Of a stretch of DNA of 9,364 nucleotides, positions 1-5,706 are shown piece by piece; position 1 is the stretch's first letter; the number at the start of each line of letters is the position of its first letter. The stretch is taken from NCBI GenBank assembly GCA_038244055.1, contig JBBRTW010000274.1:1-9364 (forward strand). Direction: 5' to 3'. This DNA is from DASPKW01 sp038244055. Lineage in GTDB: Bacteria; Planctomycetota; Phycisphaerae; Tepidisphaerales; Tepidisphaeraceae. A model generated the notes under the pieces. That model had not been told where the DNA came from. It was given only the letters and a program-made list of their open reading frames with translations, and did not search any database. Made by a program: the position numbers and the translations under genes.

Positions 1-417
1 GCCCCTATGATCCAGAAGTCGTTATCCCCCCCCCCCCAGTGCCCCCCCCCCCCTCCAAAGCAGAACCGAATCCTCCACTACGACAAAAACGGCGGAGTAC
101 CGCCCAATCCTCCCGATATCTGCCCAAATGTGTCTTTGGATACCAAAGACCTGGCATCGCCCCGCAAGGCGCGCCGGCGCAAATCGAACAGTGAGTATGC
201 CGACTATACCATTTGCCCCAGTCCAAATCGTTTGCTAACGTCAACCGGGTTAGCCGGGTCTTCTACCCTGTGACCCGTGATCGGCACTTGGATTGCATGT
301 GCATTTATAATAGTTGCCCACCTGCGCCTATCTAAATCCGGGTGAGGCGGCCGATTCAGGGCATCGGAAATGTCCGATCCATGTTAGAATGTGAATCGTT
401 TTACAGCGGAGTGACCT
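1..417. other. Non-coding leader region with two C12 tracts
   Basis: I see no convincing gene here. Two runs of twelve C lie at 26-37 and 42-53, separated by AGTG; such runs are prone to slippage in vivo and to sequencing error. A perfect 8-bp hairpin with an ATA loop sits at 132-150 (arms GTCTTTGG and CCAAAGAC), without a T tract. Base composition is less GC-biased than in the flanking genes. A TATAAT hexamer at 306-311 has no matching -35 at normal spacing. The right end carries the candidate promoter and ribosome binding site of the lipoprotein gene. Short open frames on both strands have low-complexity or unremarkable translations and are not called. Confidence 0.6.
382..411 (+). promoter_or_regulatory. 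Candidate extended -10 promoter and RBS for the lipoprotein gene
   Basis: TGTTAGAAT at 382-390 reads as an extended -10 element (TG, one base, TAGAAT). It would place the transcription start near 397, about 20 bases before the ATG at 418. No good -35 is visible. CGGAG at 407-411 is a fair Shine-Dalgarno element six bases from the ATG and supports that start. The promoter part is weak; the RBS part is better. Confidence 0.3.
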
Positions 418-2262
418 ATGACATTGTCGAAGAACACGATCCATTGGAGCCTCGCCATCGGAATGGCGGGCGCGGCCCTGGCGATTGCCGGGTGCCACGA
501 GAACGAGCGCGACGTCTACTATCGCCGCGAGCGCGTGGTCGCGCCGCGCGAAGTCGTCGTCGAGCGCCGCTACGAAGAGCCGCGCCCTTACTCCGATACC
601 CCGCGCCCCTACGCCGATACCCCGCGCCCCTATACCGATGCGCCGCGCCCGGTGGTTGAAGAGGCCCCCATCGAGCCGGCCTACGAGCCCGCGCCGGCCG
701 AGGCGGTCGTCGCTTACGAACCCGATCTCAATCCCCATGGCGAGTGGATCACCGTCCGCGAGTACGGCCGCTGCTGGGTCCCGCGCGGACGTCCGGCCGG
801 CTGGCGTCCCTACACCGTCGGCCACTGGGTCAACACCAGCGATGGCTGGAGCTGGTACGCCGAGGGTGATGAAGCCGAGTGGGGCGTGGTGACCTATCAC
901 TACGGCCGCTGGCATGAAGAGCCCAGTCGCGGCTGGATCTGGGTTCCGGGCACCACCTGGGCCCCGGCCTGGGTTTCCTGGCGCGAAGGCGGCGGCTACA
1001 GCGGCTGGGCGCCTCTGGGCCCCCGCGTCGGCTATCGCCGCCAGATCGATGCGGTCTACGTCGACCGCTACGTCCCGGCCGAGCGCTACACGTTCGTCGA
1101 ATCGCGCTACGTCGGCGAGCCGCGCATCCATTCCCATATCGTTCAGAACAACGTGACCATCGTCAACAAGACGACCAACATCACCAACATCACGGTCGTC
1201 AACAATCGCGTGGTCAATCGCGGCGTGACCGTTGAAACCGTCGAGCGCGCTTCGGGCAAGCGTTACGAGCAGACCCGCGTGACCGAAGTCAGCTCCGCGA
1301 CCGAAGCTCGCCGCCTGCACGCCCAGGGTCAACCCGTTGCCTTCGTCCCCGATTCGGTGAAGAAGGCCGATGTGGGCTACCGCGAGCGCGTCGAGCGCCG
1401 CAATGAAGAGGCCGACAAGGCCGAGCACGATCGCGGCGCCCGCCGCGAGAAAGAGGCCGCCGCCGCCAAGCTCGCCGAACATGGACGGGTCGTCAACCGC
1501 AATGAGGCCGCCGTGGCCGCCGACAAGGCCGAGCACGATCGCGCCGTCCGCCGGGCGGAGGAGGAAGCCAAGGCGCAGAAGGATCGCGTCGGCCGCCGGG
1601 CCGCCGATGATACGGCCGCCAAAGCCGCCGAGCACGATCGCGTGGTCCGCCGCGAGCAGGAGCTCAAGGCCGCCGATCTCGCCAAGCAGCAGGAGCACGA
1701 GCGGGCCTTGAGGCGCGCCCAGGAAGATGCCGCCGCCAAGGCCGCCGCCGATAAAGCGGCCGCCGACAAGGCCAGGCTCAAGACTTCCGTGAAGACCCCG
1801 CCGGTCGTGGTCCCCGACACCGACAAGCAGGCCGCTCACGATCGGGCCGTCCGCCGGGCGGCTGAAGAAGCCGCCGCCGATAAAGCGGCCGCCGACAAGG
1901 CCAGGCTCAAGACCCCCGTGAAGACCCCGCCGGTCGTGGTGCCCGAGACCGATAAGCAGGCCGCTCACGATCGCGCCGTCCGCCGGGCGGCTGAAGAAGC
2001 CGCCGCCAAGGACGCCGCGGATAAAGCGGCCGCCGACAAGGCGAAGCCCAAGACCTCCGTGAAGACCCCGCCAGTGGATAAAGGTGCCGCCGTGATTACG
2101 GACAAGCAGGCCGAGCACGATCGCGCCGTCCGCCGGGCGGCGGAAGAAGCCGCCGCCAAGGCCGCCGCGGACAAAGCCGCCGCCGACAAAGCCGCGGGCG
2201 GCAAGGGCAAGGGCAAGGTGCCGGTGGATCCGAATGATCCCAACTACAAAGCGCCGAAATAA
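418..2262 (+). CDS. DUF6600-like repeat-tailed lipoprotein
   Basis: 614-residue predicted exported lipoprotein. A type II signal peptide runs to a lipobox (LAIAGC) with Cys26 as the lipidation site. Residues 55-78 hold three 7-residue repeats of the form PRPY(S/A/T)D(T/A), encoded by 21-bp DNA repeats at 580-642, plus a partial fourth. Residues about 105-203 are a Trp/Gly/Tyr-rich domain opening with NPHGEW and closing with GWAPLGP, which I recognise as DUF6600-like, a family of unknown function in envelope proteins. An Asn/Val/Thr-rich stretch (about 230-270) follows. From about 335 to 575 the chain is an Ala/Lys/Glu/Arg-rich, probably helical tail in which (A/Q)(E/A)H(D/E)RxxRR recurs about eight times, with 43- to 47-residue units near its end. 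The tail resembles TolA-like periplasmic spacers in composition only. The RBS CGGAG lies six bases upstream; a hairpin terminator follows. It stands alone transcriptionally. Function is unknown; an envelope structural role is inferred. Confidence 0.85.
   Translation: MTLSKNTIHWSLAIGMAGAALAIAGCHENERDVYYRRERVVAPREVVVERRYEEPRPYSDTPRPYADTPRPYTDAPRPVVEEAPIEPAYEPAPAEAVVAYEPDLNPHGEWITVREYGRCWVPRGRPAGWRPYTVGHWVNTSDGWSWYAEGDEAEWGVVTYHYGRWHEEPSRGWIWVPGTTWAPAWVSWREGGGYSGWAPLGPRVGYRRQIDAVYVDRYVPAERYTFVESRYVGEPRIHSHIVQNNVTIVNKTTNITNITVVNNRVVNRGVTVETVERASGKRYEQTRVTEVSSATEARRLHAQGQPVAFVPDSVKKADVGYRERVERRNEEADKAEHDRGARREKEAAAAKLAEHGRVVNRNEAAVAADKAEHDRAVRRAEEEAKAQKDRVGRRAADDTAAKAAEHDRVVRREQELKAADLAKQQEHERALRRAQEDAAAKAAADKAAADKARLKTSVKTPPVVVPDTDKQAAHDRAVRRAAEEAAADKAAADKARLKTPVKTPPVVVPETDKQAAHDRAVRRAAEEAAAKDAADKAAADKAKPKTSVKTPPVDKGAAVITDKQAEHDRAVRRAAEEAAAKAAADKAAADKAAGGKGKGKVPVDPNDPNYKAPK
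1747..2200 (+). repeat. Near-identical in-frame tandem repeats in the lipoprotein tail
   Basis: Units starting at about 1747, 1876 and 2017 (spacings 129 and 141 bp, both multiples of three) encode variants of an ADKAAADKA - KT(S/P)VKTPP - DKQA(A/E)HDRAVRRAAEEAA module. The first two units are almost identical at the DNA level, including synonymous positions, which indicates recent duplication. The third has a changed middle (PPVDKGAAVIT in place of PPVVVP). The 12-base longer second spacing comes from four extra codons at the end of the second unit. Copy number is likely to vary between strains. Confidence 0.85.
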
Positions 2263-2331
2263 GCGGCGCTGGAATTGGTCGGGCATGGTCCCGCTCCTTT
2301 TGGTTGGTGTTTGAGAGTTAAGATTTCATCC

Positions 2332-2364
2332 GCGGCGGCCCCTTTCAAACGGGGCCGCCGCTTT
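2332..2364 (+). terminator. Hairpin terminator after the lipoprotein gene
   Basis: A perfect 11-bp GC-only stem pairs 2332-2342 with 2351-2361 around an 8-base loop (TTTCAAAC) and is followed directly by TTT. It starts 69 bases after the stop codon. The U tract is short, so termination may be partial, but the position and stem strength make it the natural end of the lipoprotein transcript. Confidence 0.7.
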
Positions 2365-2603
2365 GCATTGGATCGGCGCGGTCGGTTTTATTTTAGCCAC
2401 CGGGCTTGCCCGGCGCGTCGGGTGGCGAGGCAACGGAGAACTCACCGCAGAGGCGCAGAGTTGTTCGTTGTCAGTTGAGAGGAGGTGGTGGATTCGGGAT
2501 AGCGAGTGGGATGCGGGTAAGGGTGGATTCTTCGTGGGGCAGGGCGATGGTGGACATGGGGGCCTCCTATTCTGGCAGGCTCAATGGAGCGTTACTACTT
2601 TGA

Positions 2604-2645
2604 GCCCCGAGCGGCTGACATTGAGGTGTTTGGTGAGTCGCGCGG
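2604..2645 (+). repeat. Dispersed direct repeat, copy 1
   Basis: Shares the frame CCGAGCGGCT-ACATTG...TTGGTGAGTCGCGCGG with the segment at 2756-2796. The two copies are about 152 bases apart, centre to centre, and differ by a few substitutions and small indels. It looks like a short genomic interspersed repeat rather than coding sequence. Mobility or function is unknown. Confidence 0.6.
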
Positions 2646-2755
2646 CAAGAGTTATCGCGCGACGACGCAAGCGACTTCGGGGGCGGCATTGCGAGGGAGG
2701 GTTGTGCGGTGGGGGATGCTGCGCGGCGGGGGACGTCGTTGGACGCGCTGGGCAA

Positions 2756-2796
2756 GCCCGAGCGGCTAACATTGGAGACTTCGGTGAGTCGCGCGG
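2756..2796 (+). repeat. Dispersed direct repeat, copy 2
   Basis: Second copy of the element at 2604-2645: it has CCCGAGCGGCT near the left end and GGTGAGTCGCGCGG at the right end, with a diverged middle. Conservation at both ends in non-coding DNA suggests a defined unit of about 40 bases. Confidence 0.6.
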
Positions 2797-2805
2797 GGTC
2801 GGCGG

Positions 2806-2840
2806 CATTTCACTTTTGACATTTGCCATTTTACATTTGA
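2806..2840 (+). repeat. Degenerate heptamer tandem repeat (CATTTNN type)
   Basis: Five consecutive 7-base units: CATTTCA, CTTTTGA, CATTTGC, CATTTTA and CATTTGA. The period is exactly 7 with drift in the last two bases. It is AT-rich inside a GC-rich spacer. It resembles the short tandemly repeated heptamers known from some cyanobacteria, and similar tracts occur at three other places in this window. Confidence 0.7.
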
Positions 2841-2937
2841 CATGAACCCCATCCCTTGCCCCCAACGTCCCCTCAAGGCATGATTCCCACTTGGCGGTTC
2901 GAACAAAAGTATTCTCGCTCCTGGAGGAAATATCCAC

Positions 2938-4086
2938 ATGAAAGACCTTCGCATCGGCATGATCGGTTACGGGTTCATGGGCCGGGCTCATTCCAATGGG
3001 TACAACCGGGTGAATAACTTTTTCGACCTCGAATACCGGCCGGTGCTCAAGGCCGTGGCGGCTCGGGATAAGGAGAAGGCGCAGGCGTTCGCTTCCAGGT
3101 GGGGGTATCAATCGGTCGAGACGGACTGGCGCAAGCTGGTCGAGCGCAAGGACATCGATGCGATCGATATCTGCACACCCAACAATCTGCACAAGGAGAT
3201 CGCCCTGGCGTGCGCGGCGGCGGGGAAGATGATCCTTTGCGAGAAGCCGCTTTCGATGAATGGGCCGGAAGGCGAGGAGATGGTCGCGGCCGTCGAGAAG
3301 GCTGGGGTGGCGAACACGGTCTGGTACAACTACCGAAAAGTCCCGGCCGTTTCGCTGGCGAAAAAGCTGGTGGAAGAAGGCCGGCTGGGGAAGATTTTCC
3401 ACTACCGCGCCAATTTCCTTCAGGATTGGACCATCAACGCCGACCTGCCCCAGGGCGGGGCGGCGCTGTGGCGGCTGGATGCGGCGGCGGCCGGGTCGGG
3501 CGTGACCGGCGATCTGCTGGCCCACTGCATCGATACGGCCATCTGGCTCAACGGCAACATCGATTCGGTGAACGCGACGACAGAAACCTTCATCAAGGAG
3601 CGCAAGCATCAACTCACGGGGAAGGTGGAGAAAGTCGGCATCGACGATGCCTCGATCTTCTTCTGCCGATTCCACAACGGTTCGCTGGGGCTGTTCGAAT
3701 CGACCCGCTACGCCCGCGGGCACAAGGCGCTGTATACGTTCGAGATCAATGGCGAGAAGGCCAGCATCAAGTGGGATCTGCACGATCTGCATCGCCTGGA
3801 ATACTTCGATTACAGGGATGAAGGGAAACTGCGGGCCTGGCGGAGCATCCACGTCACCGATGGCGGCGGCGATCACCCGTACATGGACAAATACTGGGTG
3901 CCGGGCTTGCAGATCGGTTACGAGCACTCCTTCGTGAATCACGTCGCGGACTTTCTGGAGGCGATCGCCAAGGGCGAGCCGTGCCCGCCGACGTTCAAGG
4001 ATGCGCTGGAGACGCAGTATGTGTGCGATGCGGTGCTGGATTCGGCGAAGGTGGAGGGGGCGAAGAAACAGGTGAAGCACGCGTGA
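2938..4086 (+). CDS. Gfo/Idh/MocA family oxidoreductase
   Basis: 382-residue predicted cytoplasmic NAD(P)-dependent dehydrogenase, probably acting on a sugar, inositol or related polyol; the substrate cannot be read from sequence. The N-terminus starts a Rossmann fold with IGMIGYGFMGRAH (glycines 10, 12 and 15). Residues 101-104 are CEKP, the conserved EKP motif whose lysine lies near the nicotinamide. GDLLAHCIDTAIWL carries the HxxD motif (His196, Asp199), with His196 the likely catalytic residue. The C-terminal part is the usual alpha/beta substrate domain. Length is normal and there is no signal peptide, unlike the many exported planctomycete members of this family. GGAGGA nine bases upstream fixes the start. 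It is transcribed alone and converges on the HTH gene with only 12 bases between the stops. Confidence 0.93.
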   Translation: MKDLRIGMIGYGFMGRAHSNGYNRVNNFFDLEYRPVLKAVAARDKEKAQAFASRWGYQSVETDWRKLVERKDIDAIDICTPNNLHKEIALACAAAGKMILCEKPLSMNGPEGEEMVAAVEKAGVANTVWYNYRKVPAVSLAKKLVEEGRLGKIFHYRANFLQDWTINADLPQGGAALWRLDAAAAGSGVTGDLLAHCIDTAIWLNGNIDSVNATTETFIKERKHQLTGKVEKVGIDDASIFFCRFHNGSLGLFESTRYARGHKALYTFEINGEKASIKWDLHDLHRLEYFDYRDEGKLRAWRSIHVTDGGGDHPYMDKYWVPGLQIGYEHSFVNHVADFLEAIAKGEPCPPTFKDALETQYVCDAVLDSAKVEGAKKQVKHA

Positions 4087-4098
4087 GCGCGACATTCA

Positions 4099-4542
4099 TC
4101 AGGCCGATTTGGCGAACGATGGCACCTTCTCGACGCGCGTGGTGATTTCCACGCCGAGGACATCGAGAATGCGGGCCACGCGCTCGACGGTGATGCCGTA
4201 GTATTCGTTGCGCTCGTCGCGGGAAACCTGCGATTCATGCACGCCGATTTTTTCGGCCATTTCGCGCTGCGACAGCCCGAGCGCGATGCGCACGCCGATG
4301 AGCATCTGTCCGACGCCGTGGAGGTTTCGCAGTTCGTCGAACCGGCCTTTTTTCAGTTGCTGGTAGGTGTCGAGTTCCTCTTTGATCTGGTCGTACAGGA
4401 CGCGGCTGGGGTCGAGGGCGCGTTTGATCTGCTCGGGGCGCAAGCCTTCGGCGGCGAGTTTCTTCTCCTGGGCTTTGAGGAGTTGGCGCATCTGCTCCAG
4501 GCGTTCGAGGGAGTCCTGATTTTCGTTTTCTGTGCGGATCAT
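4099..4542 (-). CDS. Xre/HigA-like HTH regulator, candidate antitoxin
   Basis: 147-residue DNA-binding protein. Residues about 80-133 form a Cro/C1-type HTH: IGVRIALGLSQREMAEKIGV (turn around Gly89-Leu90-Ser91), then a recognition helix in HESQVSRDERN and a closing helix VERVARILDVLGVEI. Residues 10-70 are charged and helical (YDQIKEELDTYQQLKKG), as in the dimerisation arms of several antitoxin-type Xre proteins. Its ATG overlaps the TGA of the upstream nucleotidyltransferase gene (ATGA, 4539-4542), so translation is probably coupled, with GAGAAG upstream as a weak RBS. A toxin-first, antitoxin-second order is seen in HigBA. I infer that it neutralises the nucleotidyltransferase and/or represses the promoter at 5064-5092. 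It could instead be a simple regulator of the cassette. Confidence 0.85.
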   Translation of the reverse strand: MIRTENENQDSLERLEQMRQLLKAQEKKLAAEGLRPEQIKRALDPSRVLYDQIKEELDTYQQLKKGRFDELRNLHGVGQMLIGVRIALGLSQREMAEKIGVHESQVSRDERNEYYGITVERVARILDVLGVEITTRVEKVPSFAKSA

Positions 4543-5057
4543 GTTCCACTTCTCATTCTGATTATACCCTTGGGTTTATGTGCGCGCGATTGTCGAAATG
4601 CGGATGGGAATGTCAGTTCATTTCCGAACTGGTCCACGATTCCGGTCCATTGGCCGACATGCGGAAAGAGTTCTACGCGGTATTTGTGCCACATCGGCAG
4701 TTGGCGCTTGGCGCTGGCGGCGGTTGCGTAACGGTCGGATGGGTCCCAGGTCCAGATCGCGTCAATCGCCCGAAGCCGGGATTCCAGTTCTCCGGAGTAA
4801 AGGAGGTTCGGGTCGCATGGAAAGTATCCATCGATGTCGTTGGGGTGCGGCTTACTCTCAACAAACGAGCCATCGATGAAGATGTCCCCGATTCCGCAGT
4901 GCCAGAGTTGTCCTGCCATGATGGCGAGGTTTTCGACGAGTTTCTGCCGCCATTGTGCATCCCAGGGGCTGCCGTCCAGCCAGCCCAATACCAGCGGAGA
5001 TGTGAGCAATTCATTCAACGTGAGGGCGTAGACACCCGGCGGCAGGAGGCCCATCAT
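4539..5057 (-). CDS. DUF6932-like minimal nucleotidyltransferase, candidate toxin
   Basis: 172-residue predicted soluble protein. It begins GLLPPGVYALTLNELL, the opening typical of DUF6932 proteins. The nucleotidyltransferase core motif is IFIDGSFVESKPHPNDIDGYF: Gly63-Ser64, nine residues, then Asp74-x-Asp76, the metal-binding pair of the polymerase-beta fold. A later strand, YRVELFPH, offers Glu129 as the third acidic residue. Such proteins can transfer nucleotides to RNA or protein, as MNT and AbiEii toxins do; the target here is unknown. The start at 5057 is the longest possible, because an in-frame TGA touches it, and it has no Shine-Dalgarno element. The stop overlaps the HTH start, and the protease gene ends 49 bases upstream. 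The third catalytic residue being Glu and the toxin role are inference; the fold assignment is firmer. Confidence 0.8.
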   Translation of the reverse strand: MMGLLPPGVYALTLNELLTSPLVLGWLDGSPWDAQWRQKLVENLAIMAGQLWHCGIGDIFIDGSFVESKPHPNDIDGYFPCDPNLLYSGELESRLRAIDAIWTWDPSDRYATAASAKRQLPMWHKYRVELFPHVGQWTGIVDQFGNELTFPSAFRQSRAHKPKGIIRMRSGT

Positions 5058-5063
5058 TCAATG

Positions 5064-5092
5064 ACGTTAGGAAAGTTAGACATATGTGTCAA
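5064..5092 (-). promoter_or_regulatory. Candidate promoter with overlapping near-palindrome
   Basis: On the minus strand a consensus -35 TTGACA (5092-5087) is followed by a 17-base spacer and TAACGT (5069-5064) as a -10. Transcription would start near 5057, which is the A of the nucleotidyltransferase ATG, so the message would be leaderless. The near-palindrome GACATATGTGTC (5079-5090), with the perfect core ACATATGT, overlaps the -35 and is a natural operator candidate for the Xre protein. The -10 is only a partial match. Confidence 0.45.
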
Positions 5093-5106
5093 GTAGTATT
5101 CGCCTG

Positions 5107-5523
5107 TTATCTCACCACGCTCACCGGCTGATTCGGCCGATCCGGGTGCGGCATCAGCCGTTGCCCGGCGCAGTCAGCGAGCAAATCGAGCTTCTCAAGA
5201 ACGGTCTGGCCGATCAGCACCTCGTCACCGAGGACCAGGGCTTCTTCAACCGTGTCGCGCCCCTGCACTTCCCACAGGATCGGGTAAGTCACACCGACAT
5301 CCTCGGTGCGGCCGTCGGCGTAGCGGGCCATGCGGCGCGTGCGCAGGCCGATGCCTAACTTGAGGGCGACGTGGACTGGGATGACGGACATGATGGCGCT
5401 GATGGCACCGGTATCGACCACGGCCGTGACGTCTATCGACCGGGGTTTCTTCCTGCCCTTTTTGGTGGCGGTGGTCGTATCGGCCAGATTGGTCAGTCGG
5501 ATGTTTTCCCTGATCTCGCCCAT
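5107..5523 (-). CDS. Retropepsin-like (clan AA) aspartic protease
   Basis: 138-residue single-domain protein matching the small bacterial retropepsin-like family. The catalytic triad is Asp37-Thr38-Gly39 in VTAVVDTGAISAIM. A flap-like YADGRTE (68-74) and the hydrophobic-hydrophobic-Gly element LIGQTVLEKL (Gly105) follow in the expected order, and the length suits one protomer of a homodimer. There is no signal peptide or membrane segment, so it should be cytoplasmic; the substrate is unknown. The ATG at 5523 has no RBS but lies seven bases after a TACAAT -10, again compatible with a leaderless message. It is co-oriented with the nucleotidyltransferase/HTH pair 49 bases downstream and may be co-transcribed with it. 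Whether it is a working part of that module or a chance neighbour is open. Confidence 0.8.
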   Translation of the reverse strand: MGEIRENIRLTNLADTTTATKKGRKKPRSIDVTAVVDTGAISAIMSVIPVHVALKLGIGLRTRRMARYADGRTEDVGVTYPILWEVQGRDTVEEALVLGDEVLIGQTVLEKLDLLADCAGQRLMPHPDRPNQPVSVVR

Positions 5524-5530
5524 GATGTTG

Positions 5531-5560
5531 ATTGTAGCGTGGATTGCCGTCGAGAACCAA
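5531..5560 (-). promoter_or_regulatory. Candidate promoter of the aspartic protease gene
   Basis: On the minus strand, TTGGTT (5560-5555), an 18-base spacer and TACAAT (5536-5531). The -10 matches consensus at five of six positions and the -35 at three of six. The predicted start falls at about 5524, immediately before the ATG at 5523, which fits the lack of a Shine-Dalgarno element. Confidence 0.4.
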
Positions 5561-5605
5561 AACGGAGATGCGAAAGTTCAAAATGCCTGTCGGCGATGAG
5601 CGGAA

Positions 5606-5670
5606 AGGGTCGGGAGCCGGGGATCAATTGTCGGCGTATGAGGCGTTTCTGGCGGCCGGCTCCCGACCCT
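5606..5670. repeat. Perfect 15-bp inverted repeat, possible terminator or small palindromic element
   Basis: Arms 5606-5620 and 5656-5670 are exact reverse complements (AGGGTCGGGAGCCGG and its complement) around a 35-base loop. It lies 36 bases after the stop of the minus-strand TIM-barrel gene. In that direction the stem is followed by TTTCC, so it could act as a terminator, although the loop is long and the T run short. The layout (GC-rich arms, loop of about 35 bases) also suits a REP- or MITE-like repeat. Confidence 0.6.
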
Positions 5671-5706
5671 GACGTGCGAATCTCACCAGCGCAATCGTAC
5701 CTCCGA

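Larger units (their letters stand above)
2365..2937. other. Gene-free spacer rich in short repeats
   Basis: This 573-base spacer holds no convincing gene; a 160-codon frame at 2363-2845 is low-complexity and runs through the repeats. It contains an imperfect hairpin at 2396-2426 (GCCAC/GTGGC closing an inner CGGGC/GCCCG pairing), a CGCAGAGG-CGCAGAGT doublet at about 2446-2461, a diverged 42-base direct repeat (2604-2645 and 2756-2796), and a heptamer tract (2806-2840). The last 15 bases carry the strong RBS GGAGGA (2923-2928) of the following oxidoreductase. I do not see a clear promoter for that gene. Confidence 0.6.

Noticed and set aside
5..273. Short frames on both strands at the left edge
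   Set aside because: They cross the C12 tracts and encode Pro or Gly runs; there is no RBS or recognisable motif.
328..2286. 652-codon open frame on the minus strand opposite the lipoprotein gene
   Set aside because: It is an antisense shadow created by GC-rich repetitive codons; the translation is Gly/Leu/Ala/Arg low-complexity, while the plus strand has a signal peptide, lipobox and recognisable domain.
2806..2840. CRISPR array
   Set aside because: Units are only 7 bases with no spacers; this is a simple tandem repeat, and no cas genes are present.
2363..2845. 160-codon plus-strand frame in the spacer
   Set aside because: It runs through the direct repeats and the heptamer tract, has no RBS and a low-complexity translation.
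2581..4095. 504-codon minus-strand frame opposite the oxidoreductase
   Set aside because: The plus strand has all Gfo/Idh/MocA motifs and a strong RBS; the minus frame has none and extends through spacer repeats.
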